Positions 16,839 through 26,280 of a DNA stretch of 60,217 nucleotides are shown here, in pieces. Below the pieces are notes generated by a model that ran no database searches, was not told the DNA's origin, and saw nothing but the letters and a program-made list of their open reading frames with translations. The translations under genes were made by a program, and so were the position numbers. Source of the DNA: Streptomyces corynorhini (GTDB taxonomy: Bacteria > Actinomycetota > Actinomycetes > Streptomycetales > Streptomycetaceae); NCBI RefSeq assembly GCF_003346515.1, contig NZ_QQNA01000140.1, positions 1 to 60,217 of the forward strand, read 5' to 3'. How positions within the stretch are numbered: the stretch's first letter is position 1; each line of letters opens with the position of its first letter.

Positions 16839-18523
16839 TGCACGACCACGACCACGACACCCCGCCCTTCACCCCAGAGCAGACGGCCGCCGCGCTCAAC
16901 CCTCCTCCCGGCCGCACGGGCGGCGACCTCGTCGTCGAGACCCTCTACGGCCTCGGCGCCACCACCGTCTTCGGGCTGCCGGGACAGCACGCGCTCGGCA
17001 TGTTCGACGCGCTGCGCCGTTCCCCCCTCGACTACGTCGGCCTGCGCGTCGAGAACAACGCGGGGTTCGCCGCCGACGCGTACGGCCGGATCACCGGCGA
17101 GGTCGCCCCGCTGCTGCTCTCCACCGGTCCCGGCGCGCTCACCGCCCTCGCCGCGCTCCAGGAGTCGGCGGCGGCCTCGGCCCCCGTCCTCGCCGTCTCC
17201 AGCCAGGTCCCGGCGGCCGGTCTCGGCGGCGGACGCCACGGCTACCTGCATGAACTCCGCGATCAGCAGGCGTCCTTCCGCGACATCGTCAAATCCGTCC
17301 ACCCCGTGCGTGCCGCCTCGCAGATCCCGTCCGCGATCGCCGCCGCCTGGGAGTCCGCGCTGACCGCTCCGCACGGCCCGGTCTGGGTGGAGATCCCACA
17401 GGACGTGCTGCTTGCCGAGACCTCCCTGCCGCCCGTCACCGCCATGGACGCCACCCCGCGCGAGCTGCCGCCCCGCCCCGAGCTGACCGCCGTCGCGGCG
17501 CACGCGCTGTCGCACGCCGAGCGTCCGGTGATCGTCGCGGGCGGCGGGGTCGTACGGTCCGACGCGGCCGGCAAGCTCCGCGCGCTCGCCGAGAAGCTGG
17601 ACGCGCCGGTCGTCACCACCTTCGGCGGCAAGGGCGCCTTCCCCTGGAAGCACCCGCTCTCGCTCCAGTCCTGGCTGGAGGACCGGCACACCACCGACTT
17701 CCTGGAGGCCGCCGACGTCCTGCTGGTGGTCGGCTCCGGCCTCGGCGAACTCTCCTCGAACTACCACACCTTCCGCCCGCGCGGCCGCGTCATCCAGATC
17801 GAGGCGGACCTCGGCAAGCTGGAGTCCAACCACCCCGCCCTCGGTATCCACGCCGACGCGCGGAACGCGCTGTCCGCGCTGCTGGACTCGGTCGAGGAGC
17901 GGCACGACCCGGACGCGGCCGCCTCCGTCCGTACGGTGCTGGCGAAGGTACGGGAGCGGATCGCCGCCCAGGACCTCGCGCTGGAGCGCCGGGTGCTCGC
18001 CTCGGTCCGCGAGGCGCTGCCCGCCGCGTCCCCCAGCTTCTGGGACATGACGATCCTCGCCTACTGGGCCTGGTCGGCCTGGCCGGGCCCGATGCACTCC
18101 GGCCAGGGCGCCGGCGGCCTCGGTTACGGCTTCCCTGCCGCGCTCGGCGCTGCCGCCGCCGACCGTACGAAGCCGGTGCTCGCCGTCTCGGGCGACGGCG
18201 GGGCGATGTATTCGATCGCCGAGCTGGCCACCGCCCGCCAGTACGATCTGCCGGTGACCTGGCTGATCGTGGACGACGGCGGCTATGGCATCCTGCGCGC
18301 GTACATGACCGACGCCTTCGGCGAGTCCTCCGCCGCCGAGGCGACGGAGCTGTCGCGGCCGGACTTCGTCGCGCTCGCCGAGTCCTTCGGCGTCCCGGCG
18401 GTCCGCACGACCCCGGAGGGCCTGCGCGACGACCTCGCCAAGGCGCTGGCCGCGCCGGGGCCCTCGGTCGTGGTGCTGCCCGCCGTACTCAAGATGTTCG
18501 CCCCGACCCATCTGGACGCCTGA
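16838..18523 (+). CDS. thiamine-diphosphate-dependent enzyme, acetolactate synthase-like
   Basis: A 561-residue three-domain ThDP enzyme. The N-terminal pyrimidine-binding domain contains the conserved Glu in VGLRVENNAGFAADAYGR; the C-terminal domain has the diphosphate motif SGDGGAMYSIAELATA and IVDDGGYGILRAYM. The start overlaps the ureohydrolase stop, so the two are made together. Such a pair suggests decarboxylation or carboligation of a 2-oxo acid derived from the guanidino substrate, but no pathway I know combines exactly these genes. It is not the biosynthetic acetolactate synthase, because no small subunit accompanies it. The N-terminus is His/Asp-rich (MHDHDHD). Confidence 0.85.
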   Translation: MHDHDHDTPPFTPEQTAAALNPPPGRTGGDLVVETLYGLGATTVFGLPGQHALGMFDALRRSPLDYVGLRVENNAGFAADAYGRITGEVAPLLLSTGPGALTALAALQESAAASAPVLAVSSQVPAAGLGGGRHGYLHELRDQQASFRDIVKSVHPVRAASQIPSAIAAAWESALTAPHGPVWVEIPQDVLLAETSLPPVTAMDATPRELPPRPELTAVAAHALSHAERPVIVAGGGVVRSDAAGKLRALAEKLDAPVVTTFGGKGAFPWKHPLSLQSWLEDRHTTDFLEAADVLLVVGSGLGELSSNYHTFRPRGRVIQIEADLGKLESNHPALGIHADARNALSALLDSVEERHDPDAAASVRTVLAKVRERIAAQDLALERRVLASVREALPAASPSFWDMTILAYWAWSAWPGPMHSGQGAGGLGYGFPAALGAAAADRTKPVLAVSGDGGAMYSIAELATARQYDLPVTWLIVDDGGYGILRAYMTDAFGESSAAEATELSRPDFVALAESFGVPAVRTTPEGLRDDLAKALAAPGPSVVVLPAVLKMFAPTHLDA

Positions 18524-18601
18524 GGGCGCGCTCCGAGCCGGTCAGCGCGGGCTCCGACGCCCGAACACGGCCGCCGCGCGCTGACGAACCTCGGCTCCGG
18601 G

Positions 18602-18670
18602 GCGGCTGTGGGCTCCGCCACGTCCTGGCTGTGGGCTGCGCCATAGCCTGACTGTGGACTGCGACACACC
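18602..18670. repeat. three imperfect 23-bp repeats in a 325-bp intergenic region
   Basis: Units begin ggctgtgggctccgcc, ggctgtgggctgcgcc and gactgtggactgcgac. The rest of 18524-18848 holds the promoter of the next gene, with no further gene seen. Confidence 0.55.
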
Positions 18671-18848
18671 CGGTCGGCCGGTGCCGCCCGGCTGACCCGT
18701 GGCCGGACGCGGCCGTACGTGACGAATGCGGCGTTGTGTCCGGCGCCATACAACCTTTTCCGTTCCCCGTGCATCATGTCTGCGCGTGCGCCGTCAAGGG
18801 CGTACGGCTGTGACCGTAGCGCCAGACGTAACAGGGGCGGGACTCTTC

Positions 18849-19784
18849 ATGACTGACCAGCGAATACCCCGGCGTGCCCGGGGCGTGCTCTCCGCCGCCC
18901 TCGTCGGCGCCGTACTCGTACCGCTGGCCGCGACGGCGGCACCCGCCGCCGCCGCGACCCCGTCCGTCGCCTGCACCTCGGGCAAGGCGGGCCTCGCGGC
19001 CAAGCTGTCCAAGGACATCACCGCCGCGCTCAAGGGCCGGAAGTCCACCACCGCGCTCTCCCTCCACGACCGCACCACCAACACGCGCTGCACGCTGCGC
19101 GCCACGCAGCAGTACGACTCGGCGAGTGTGGTCAAGGTCACGGTCCTGGCCACCCTGCTCTGGGACGCGCAGAAGACCGGGCGTGCCCTCACGACGAGCG
19201 AGAAGAACCTGGTCACGGCGATGATCACCAAGTCGGACAACGCGTCGACCAGCACGCTCTGGAAGCAGTTGGGCCTCACCAGGGTCAAGGGCTTCCTCAA
19301 GGCCGCGAAGATGACCCGCACCGTCCCAGGGACCGGCGGCTACTGGGGGCTGACCCAGATCACCGCCGACGACGAGAAGCAGCTGCTCTCCCTGGTGACC
19401 GCCAAGAACACCGTCCTGACCGACGCGTCGCGCGCGTACATGCTGGACCGGATGAACAAGGTCGTCCCCTCCCAGCGCTGGGGCGTCCCGGCAGGCGCCC
19501 CCACCAGCGCCAAGGTCCACCTCAAGAACGGCTGGCTCCAGCGCTCCACTCACGGCTGGCGCGTGCACAGCATCGGCGCGTTCACCGGCAAGGGCCACGA
19601 CTACACGCTCTCCGTGCTCACCCACGACAACAAGACGATGAACGACGGCGTCAACACCATCCAGGCCGTCGCGAAGGCAATCCACAAGGGCCTCTACCCG
19701 ACGGTCGCCAAGACCGCCGTCCCGGTCCTCACCACACCGTCCGCCTCGTACGAGTCCATGCCGCCCACCCCGGACGGGAAGTAG
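18849..19784 (+). CDS. exported serine hydrolase, class A beta-lactamase fold
   Basis: A 311-residue protein with a signal peptide (positive start, hydrophobic core ALVGAVLVPLAATAAPAAAA). The penicillin-recognising motifs are present: S93-V-V-K96, S129-D-N131 and K226-N-G228. The glutamate region of true class A beta-lactamases is not obvious, so it may be a beta-lactamase-like hydrolase or D,D-peptidase-type protein rather than a resistance enzyme. ATG 18849 has AGGGGCGGG upstream. It is a single gene with its own promoter region. The C-terminus is a short Pro/Ser-rich tail. Confidence 0.82.
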   Translation: MTDQRIPRRARGVLSAALVGAVLVPLAATAAPAAAATPSVACTSGKAGLAAKLSKDITAALKGRKSTTALSLHDRTTNTRCTLRATQQYDSASVVKVTVLATLLWDAQKTGRALTTSEKNLVTAMITKSDNASTSTLWKQLGLTRVKGFLKAAKMTRTVPGTGGYWGLTQITADDEKQLLSLVTAKNTVLTDASRAYMLDRMNKVVPSQRWGVPAGAPTSAKVHLKNGWLQRSTHGWRVHSIGAFTGKGHDYTLSVLTHDNKTMNDGVNTIQAVAKAIHKGLYPTVAKTAVPVLTTPSASYESMPPTPDGK

Positions 19785-19931
19785 AGCCGCAGCCCTGGCC
19801 GCGAGACCTAGGACCGAAGGACGTAGGACCGAAGGACGGCATTTGTTGCGGAGGGATGAAATCCGCAACCACCCGCGTTGGTGCCTTCCGGCAGATCAGT
19901 GCGATCGGCCGGGGACGATCAGGAGGCATCA

Positions 19932-22900
19932 GTGGCGGCGGGCGAACAAGGCTGGGCACGACGGCTGACCGGATACGCGTGGCGGTACCGGCGCAATGTG
20001 GTGCTCGCCCTCGGCTCCTCGCTCGTCGGCATGGCGGTGATGGCCCTCGTACCGCTGATCACCAAGGTGGTCATCGACGACGTGATCGGCGACGGCAGCC
20101 GCTCCCTCCTCGTCTGGACCGGCCTGCTGCTCGTCGCCGCCCTCGCCGTCTACGCGGCGACCTACGTCCGCCGCTACTACGGCGGCCGGCTCGCCCTCGA
20201 CGTACAGCACGACCTCCGTACGGAGATGTACGAGACGATCGGCCGCCTCGACGGCCGCCGCCAGGACACCCTGTCCACCGGACAGGTCATCGGCCGTGCC
20301 ACCAGCGACCTCCAGCTCATCCAGAGCCTGCTCTTCATGTTGCCGATGACCATCGGCAACGTCCTGCTGTTCCTGATCTCGCTGGGCATCATGGCGTGGC
20401 TCTCGCCGCCGCTGACCCTGATCGCCCTGGCCGTCGCCCCCGCCGTCTGGTTCATCGCCCGCCGCAGCCGCGCCAGGCTGCACCCCGCCACCTGGTACGC
20501 GCAGGCGCAGGCCGCCACCGTCGCCGGGGTGGTGGACGGAGCGGTCTCCGGAGTCCGGGTCGTCAAGGGCTTCGGACAGGAGGAGCAGGAGACCGGCAAG
20601 CTCCGCACAGCCGGTCGCGAACTCTTCGCCGCCCGGCTGCGCACCATCAGGCTCAACTCCCGCTACACACCCGCCCTCCAGGCCGTCCCCGCGCTCGGCC
20701 AGGTCGCGATGCTGGCGCTCGGCGGCTGGCTGGCCACCCGGGGACAGATCACACTCGGCACCTTTGTCGCCTTCTCCACCTATCTGGCCCAGCTCGTCGG
20801 CCCGGTCCGGATGCTCGCCATGGTCCTGACGGTCGGCCAGCAGGCGCGCGCCGGAGTGGAGCGGGTGCTGGAGCTGATCGACACCGAGCCCACCCTCCAG
20901 GACGGGACGAAGGAGCTGCCGGCGGACGCCGAGGCGTCGGTCGAGTTCGACGACGTGGCGTTCTCCTACGAGGACGGCTCACCCGTACTCGACGGCTTCT
21001 CGCTGACGGTGAGCCCCGGCGAGACCGTCGCCGTCGTCGGCGCCTCCGGCAGCGGCAAGTCCACCGTCTCCCTCCTGCTGCCCCGCTTCTACGACGTCTC
21101 GCGCGGCGCCGTCCTCGTCGGCGGCCACGACGTGCGCGAGCTGACGCTCCACTCGCTGCGCGCCGCCATCGGACTCGTACCGGAGGACAGCTTCCTCTTC
21201 TCCGACACCATCCGCGCCAACATCGCGTACGGAAAGCCGGACGCCACCGAGGAGGAGATCCTCCGCGCCACCCGCGCCGCACGGGCGCACGAGTTCATCA
21301 CCGACCTCCCCGCCGGGTACGACACGACGGTCGGCGAGCACGGCCTCACGCTCTCCGGCGGGCAGCGCCAGCGCATCGCCCTGGCGCGGGCGATCCTCAC
21401 CGACCCCCGGCTGCTCGTGCTGGACGACGCCACCTCCGCCGTCGACTCCCGGGTGGAGCACGAGATCCACGACGCGCTGCGGGCGGTGATGGCCGGGCGC
21501 ACCACGCTGCTCATCGCCCACCGCCGCTCCACGCTCGGCCTGGCCGACCGTATCGCGGTACTGGACGGCGGCCGGCTCTCCGACATCGGCACCCACGACG
21601 AACTGCGGGAACGGTCCGCTCTCTACCGGCGGCTGCTGACCGAGCCGGGCGAGCTGGACGGCGTCTCGCCCGGCCACACCCCGCTCGCGGCGGCGGCGCG
21701 GGACGACACGTCGAGCGAGTCGGTGGCGCAGGCCCGCGCGCTCCAGCAGGAGATGGACGCCGAGTTCGACGCCGAGCGCGGAGTGACCCCGGCCCTGTGG
21801 GGACGCGACGAGGGATGTCCTGGCGAGCGATGTCCCGGAGAACGGTATCCAGGCGAACGACGCGAGGACGGCTCCTCCGCGCCCGGCGTCGCTTCCGGAA
21901 CAGCTTCCGTAGCCACTTCCGGTGCGAGCCCCGATCCCGCTTCCCGTGCCCCTTCGGGCTCCGGCTCCCCTTCGGGTTCCGGTTCCGGTTCTGGTTCCGT
22001 TTCCGGCTCCACCCCCGAGATGCTGGCCCTGGTCGAGGCGCTGCCCCCGGCCACCGACACCCCCGCCGTCGACGAGCGCCGCGCGGTCGCCGCCGAGGAG
22101 TCGTACGGGCTGCGCAGGCTGCTGCGCGGGTTCGGGCTGCCGCTGCTGCTCAGCCTGTCGCTCGTCGCCGTCGACGCGGGCGCGGGCCTCCTGCTGCCGG
22201 TCCTCATCCGGCACGGCATCGACGAGGGCGTGGAGCGCCTCGCGCTCGGCGCGGTGTGGGCGGCCGCCGCGCTGGGCCTGCTCGTCGTCTTCGTCCAGTG
22301 GGCCGCGCAGATCGGCGAGACGCGCAAGACCGGCCGTACCGGTGAGCGCGTCCTGTACGCACTGCGGCTCAAGATCTTCGCGCAGCTCCAGCGGCTCGGA
22401 CTCGACTACTACGAGCGCGAGCTGACCGGGCGCATCATGACGCGGATGACGACCGACATCGACGCGCTGTCGTCGTTCCTCCAGACCGGACTCGTCACCG
22501 CGTTCGTCTCCGTCGTGACCTTCGCGGGCATCCTGGTGGTACTGGTCGTCATCGACGTACAACTGGCCCTGGTCGTCTTCGCGACACTGCCCGTGCTGAT
22601 CATCGGTACGGTCTTCTTCCGTCGCAAGAGCGTCCAGGCGTACGAACTGGCCCGTGAGCGCGTCGGCGCGGTCAACGCCGATCTCCAGGAGTCCGTCTCC
22701 GGGCTGCGGATCGTGCAGGCGTTCCGGCGCGAGCAGGACGGCGCCGAGCGGTTCGCCGCCCGCAGCGACCACTACCGTGCGGCCCGGGTGCGCGGGCAGT
22801 GGCTGATCTCGGTCTACTTCCCCTTCGTCCAGCTGCTGTCCTCGGTGGCCGCCGCCGCCGTGCTGATCGTCGGCGCGGGACGGGTGGAGGCCGGCACGTT

Positions 22901-23948
22901 GACGACCGGCGCGCTGGTCGCCTACCTCCTCTACATCGACCTGTTCTTCGCACCCGTGCAGCAGCTCTCCCAGGTCTTCGACGGCTACCAGCAGGCGACC
23001 GTCTCGCTCGGTCGCGTGCAGGAACTGCTGCGCGAGCGCACCTCGACCCGTGCGGCGGAGAAGCCGTTGGACGTGGGATCCCTGCGCGGCGAGATCCTCT
23101 TCGAGAACGTGCACTTCGCGTACGGAAGTGACGGAAGTGACGGGAGTGCGGGGAGCGCCGGGAGCGCCGGGAGCGACGGAGGCGCGGGGAGCCAGGAGAA
23201 CAGCCAGGGGAACAGCCAGGGGAACGCGGGGGGCGAGGGCAACGCGCTCACCGGGATCGACCTGCGGATCGAGGCCGGTCAGACCGTCGCCTTCGTGGGC
23301 GAGACCGGCGCGGGCAAGTCCACCCTCGTCAAACTGGTCGCGCGGTACTACGACCCGACCACCGGCCGGGTGCGGGCGGACGGTACGGACCTGCGTGAGC
23401 TGGACCTCGCCGCGTACCGCCACCGGCTCGGCGTCGTACCGCAGGAGCCGTATCTCTTCGCCGGTACGGTCCGTGACGCCATCTCCTACGGGAATCCCGA
23501 GGCGAGCGATGCCCGGGTGGAGGCGGCGGCGCGGGCGGTCGGCGCGCACGAGATGATCGCCACGCTCGACGGCGGTTATCTGCACGAGGTCGCCGAACGC
23601 GGCCGCAACCTCTCGGCGGGGCAGCGCCAGCTGATCGCCCTCGCCCGCGCCGAACTGGTCGATCCGGACATACTGCTGCTCGACGAGGCGACCGCGGCGC
23701 TGGACCTGGCGACCGAGGCGCTCGTCAACCAGGCCACCGATCGGCTGGTCGGCCGGCGTACCACCCTCGTCGTCGCGCACCGGCTGACGACCGCGGCGCG
23801 CGCCGACCGCGTCGTCGTGATGGACCACGGGCGGGTCGTGGAGGACGGTACGCACGAGGAACTGCTCGCGCTGGACGGCCGGTACGCCGCGCTGTGGCGC
23901 AGCTTCATCGGTGACGGCGAGGCCGAAGAGGCGGCTGTGGCGAGGTGA
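19932..23948 (+). CDS. fused tandem ABC exporter with one degenerate ATP site
   Basis: A 1338-residue protein made of two complete half-transporters (membrane domain, ATPase, membrane domain, ATPase). GTG 19932 is five bases after a perfect AGGAGG. ATPase 1: Walker A GASGSGKST near residue 370, signature LSGGQRQR near 473, Walker B LVLDDATSAVD near 496, where the catalytic Glu is Asp. ATPase 2: Walker A GETGAGKST near 1122, signature LSAGQRQL near 1226, Walker B LLLDEATAALD near 1250 with the Glu. This matches heterodimeric multidrug exporters with one inactive site. A Ser/Gly-rich linker (about 583-696) joins the halves and a 40-residue Gly/Ser/Asn insert sits before Walker A of ATPase 2. 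Confidence 0.93.
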   Translation: MAAGEQGWARRLTGYAWRYRRNVVLALGSSLVGMAVMALVPLITKVVIDDVIGDGSRSLLVWTGLLLVAALAVYAATYVRRYYGGRLALDVQHDLRTEMYETIGRLDGRRQDTLSTGQVIGRATSDLQLIQSLLFMLPMTIGNVLLFLISLGIMAWLSPPLTLIALAVAPAVWFIARRSRARLHPATWYAQAQAATVAGVVDGAVSGVRVVKGFGQEEQETGKLRTAGRELFAARLRTIRLNSRYTPALQAVPALGQVAMLALGGWLATRGQITLGTFVAFSTYLAQLVGPVRMLAMVLTVGQQARAGVERVLELIDTEPTLQDGTKELPADAEASVEFDDVAFSYEDGSPVLDGFSLTVSPGETVAVVGASGSGKSTVSLLLPRFYDVSRGAVLVGGHDVRELTLHSLRAAIGLVPEDSFLFSDTIRANIAYGKPDATEEEILRATRAARAHEFITDLPAGYDTTVGEHGLTLSGGQRQRIALARAILTDPRLLVLDDATSAVDSRVEHEIHDALRAVMAGRTTLLIAHRRSTLGLADRIAVLDGGRLSDIGTHDELRERSALYRRLLTEPGELDGVSPGHTPLAAAARDDTSSESVAQARALQQEMDAEFDAERGVTPALWGRDEGCPGERCPGERYPGERREDGSSAPGVASGTASVATSGASPDPASRAPSGSGSPSGSGSGSGSVSGSTPEMLALVEALPPATDTPAVDERRAVAAEESYGLRRLLRGFGLPLLLSLSLVAVDAGAGLLLPVLIRHGIDEGVERLALGAVWAAAALGLLVVFVQWAAQIGETRKTGRTGERVLYALRLKIFAQLQRLGLDYYERELTGRIMTRMTTDIDALSSFLQTGLVTAFVSVVTFAGILVVLVVIDVQLALVVFATLPVLIIGTVFFRRKSVQAYELARERVGAVNADLQESVSGLRIVQAFRREQDGAERFAARSDHYRAARVRGQWLISVYFPFVQLLSSVAAAAVLIVGAGRVEAGTLTTGALVAYLLYIDLFFAPVQQLSQVFDGYQQATVSLGRVQELLRERTSTRAAEKPLDVGSLRGEILFENVHFAYGSDGSDGSAGSAGSAGSDGGAGSQENSQGNSQGNAGGEGNALTGIDLRIEAGQTVAFVGETGAGKSTLVKLVARYYDPTTGRVRADGTDLRELDLAAYRHRLGVVPQEPYLFAGTVRDAISYGNPEASDARVEAAARAVGAHEMIATLDGGYLHEVAERGRNLSAGQRQLIALARAELVDPDILLLDEATAALDLATEALVNQATDRLVGRRTTLVVAHRLTTAARADRVVVMDHGRVVEDGTHEELLALDGRYAALWRSFIGDGEAEEAAVAR

Positions 23949-24058
23949 GACGGCGGTGCGCGGGCGCCGGATCCCGGAGCGGAAGAGGAAGCGTCGCAAC
24001 CATCCTCCGGCCACAGGCGTCGTACGTATGTACGCAAAGAACGCCAGGGAGGGAAGCT

Positions 24059-24541
24059 TTGTTCGGGTGGGCTGGAACCGGAATCGGGACGGTAGCCGGA
24101 TCCAGTGGCGAAGCCGGGGTCAAGACCGGAGCGAGGGCCGGGGCCGGAGCCGGGGTGGTGGCCGCGGGCAAGGGGGCGCTGGCGTACGGTTTCGCGATCC
24201 TGATCGCCGCCGGCGCCCTGGTGGCCGACCCGGGTGCTCCGGCCGCCCGCGCGGCCTCGGTCTGTTCGGGGCGACCGCTGCGGACCGTACCCTTCTCCAC
24301 CGGTGAGGTGCGCGTCTACAAGGGCCGCGACTACGCCTGCGCGGTCACCGTCGCGAAGAAACCGGGCAAGAAGCGCTCCATGTCGATCAGCCTTCAGTCG
24401 CGTGGCGGCAACCCGGTGCTGGACCGTGGACAGTTCACGCGGCAGGCGGGCCCGGTCACGGTGCACGCCCTGAACCGGTGCGTGCGGGCGACCGGTTCGG
24501 TGTCGGGCACGTCCGTCTCGACCGGCTGGATACTCTGCTGA
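24059..24541 (+). CDS. small exported protein of unknown function
   Basis: About 160 residues. A TTG at 24059 is chosen because GGGAGGG lies just upstream; an alternative frame start further left overlaps the ABC gene. After a Gly/Ala-rich beginning comes a hydrophobic segment (ALAYGFAILIAAGALVA) and a likely cleavage site (PAARAAS). The mature part, about 95 residues, has four Cys (near VCSGR, DYACAV, LNRCVRA and the terminal WILC) that could form two disulfides, and patches RVYKGRDYACAVTVAKK and SMSISLQSRGGNPV of beta-rich character. No family recognised. It follows the ABC exporter by about 110 bases. Confidence 0.65.
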   Translation: MFGWAGTGIGTVAGSSGEAGVKTGARAGAGAGVVAAGKGALAYGFAILIAAGALVADPGAPAARAASVCSGRPLRTVPFSTGEVRVYKGRDYACAVTVAKKPGKKRSMSISLQSRGGNPVLDRGQFTRQAGPVTVHALNRCVRATGSVSGTSVSTGWILC

Positions 24542-24630
24542 GAAACGCGCTCCAACGGCCCTGGGGACTGGCGGTCCCCCCGGTGGCCCGGTTAGGTTCA
24601 CGGCGTCTGTCATGAACACAGGGAGCGTGA

Positions 24631-26088
24631 ATGGGCAAGGCGCTGAGATGGGTGCTGTCGCTGGTGCTGCTGATAGGCACGGTGGCCACCGCAGGTGCGG
24701 CCACCGCCGCCGATCGGAGTGCGGACCAGCAGACCGCCACCGACACCGTCGACACCAACGACACCACTGATATCAAGGACAGAATCCTCGCGATCCCGGG
24801 GATGAGTCTGATTCAGGAGAAGCCGTACGACGGCTACCGCTACTTCGTTCTCAACTACACCCAGCCGGTCGATCACCGGCGCCCCTCCAAGGGCACCTTC
24901 CAGCAGCGCATCACGCTGCTGCACAAGGACACCAGCCGCCCCACGGTCTTCTTCACCAGCGGCTACAACGTCTCCACCAGCCCCAGCCGCAGCGAGCCGA
25001 CCCGGATCGTCGACGGCAATCAGGTATCGCTGGAGTACCGCTTCTTCACCCCGTCCCGCCCCCAGCCCGCCGACTGGTCCAAGCTGGACATCTGGCAGGC
25101 GGCCACTGACCAGCACCGCGTCTTCACCGCGCTGAAGAAGATCTACAGCGAGAACTGGCTCGCCACCGGCGGCTCCAAGGGCGGCATGACCGCCACCTAC
25201 TACGAGCGCTTCTACCCGCGCGACATGGACGGCGTCGTCGCGTACGTCGCGCCCAACGGTGTCGCGAACGGCGACAACTCGGCGTACGACCGCTTCTTCG
25301 AGACCGTCGGCACCGAGGAGTGCCGCGACAAGCTCACCGCCGTGCAGCGTGAGGCGCTCATCCGCCGTGTACCGCTGAAGAAGAAGTACCAGGAGTGGGC
25401 GGAGGCCGAGGGCGCCACCTTCGACACCATCGGCTCGTTCGACAAGGCGTACGAGGCCGTCGTGCTCGACTACGCCTGGGCCTTCTGGCAGTACGGTCGC
25501 CTCGACGACTGCGACAGCATCCCGCCGGCCACCGCGTCCGACGACGTCATCTACGACAGCGTCGACGCCATCTCCGGCTTCTCCGCGCCCACGGACCAGA
25601 GCCTGGCGACGTACACGCCGTACTACTACCAGGCGGGCACCCAGCTGGGCTGGCCCACCATCAAGCAGCCGAAGCTGGCCGAGCTGAGCCGCTACGGCTA
25701 CCAGCCGCCGCGCAGCTTCGTGCCCAAAGAGATCCCGATGAAGTTCGACCCGCGCGTGATGCCGGACGTCGACAACTGGGTCCGCCACCACGCGAACCGC
25801 ATGCTGTTCGTGTACGGGCAGAACGACCCGTGGGGCTCCAAGCAGTTCCGCCTGGGCCACGGCGCGCGCGACAGCTACGTGTATGTCGCGCCGGGCGCCA
25901 ACCACGGCGCCAATGTCGCCGGACTCGTCCCCGAGCAGCGGGCGAAGGCGACGGCGCGGATCCTGGAGTGGGCGGGCGTCGCCCCGGCCGCCGTGGAGAA
26001 GGACGAGACGCGGGCGAAGCCGCTGGCGAAGTTCGACGCCGAACTGGACAAGCAGAAGCTGGACCGCCGGAACACGCTGCGGCCGTGA
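24631..26088 (+). CDS. secreted tripeptidyl aminopeptidase, peptidase family S37
   Basis: A 485-residue serine peptidase with a signal peptide (ALRWVLSLVLLIGTVATAGAATAA). It has the alpha/beta-hydrolase triad of the Streptomyces PS-10 family: Ser182 in GGSKGG, Asp399 in QNDPWG and His425 in GANHGAN. These enzymes remove tripeptides from exported proteins or peptides outside the cell. ATG 24631 has GGGAG five bases upstream. A strong 16-bp hairpin follows the gene. Length and motifs agree with the family. Confidence 0.9.
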   Translation: MGKALRWVLSLVLLIGTVATAGAATAADRSADQQTATDTVDTNDTTDIKDRILAIPGMSLIQEKPYDGYRYFVLNYTQPVDHRRPSKGTFQQRITLLHKDTSRPTVFFTSGYNVSTSPSRSEPTRIVDGNQVSLEYRFFTPSRPQPADWSKLDIWQAATDQHRVFTALKKIYSENWLATGGSKGGMTATYYERFYPRDMDGVVAYVAPNGVANGDNSAYDRFFETVGTEECRDKLTAVQREALIRRVPLKKKYQEWAEAEGATFDTIGSFDKAYEAVVLDYAWAFWQYGRLDDCDSIPPATASDDVIYDSVDAISGFSAPTDQSLATYTPYYYQAGTQLGWPTIKQPKLAELSRYGYQPPRSFVPKEIPMKFDPRVMPDVDNWVRHHANRMLFVYGQNDPWGSKQFRLGHGARDSYVYVAPGANHGANVAGLVPEQRAKATARILEWAGVAPAAVEKDETRAKPLAKFDAELDKQKLDRRNTLRP

Positions 26089-26111
26089 CCGCCGCGTGAG
26101 CCCCCGCTCTG

Positions 26112-26163
26112 CCACCGCCCGTCGTCCGCCGCTCGCCGTGAGCCGGTGGACGACGGGCGGTGG
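26112..26163. terminator. strong 16-bp hairpin between convergent peptidase and GH3 genes
   Basis: CCACCGCCCGTCGTCC (26112-26127) pairs perfectly with GGACGACGGGCGGTGG (26148-26163) around a 20-base loop. It lies 24 bases after the peptidase stop and 118 bases after the GH3 stop, so it can serve both genes. Confidence 0.8.
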
Positions 26164-26280
26164 GCGTTGGGCGTTGGCCGAGTGCGGCGGTGGGTCGGTG
26201 TGCCGGGTGGGCCGGTGGGGAACGGACGACGGTGGGCAGCGGTCGGTGGGCAGCGTCATGTGCTCTGCGCGTGAGCGCGG

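Noticed and set aside
18849..19784. Calling the exported hydrolase an antibiotic resistance beta-lactamase
   Set aside because: SxxK, SDN and KNG motifs are present but the class A deacylation glutamate region is not evident, so resistance is not supported.
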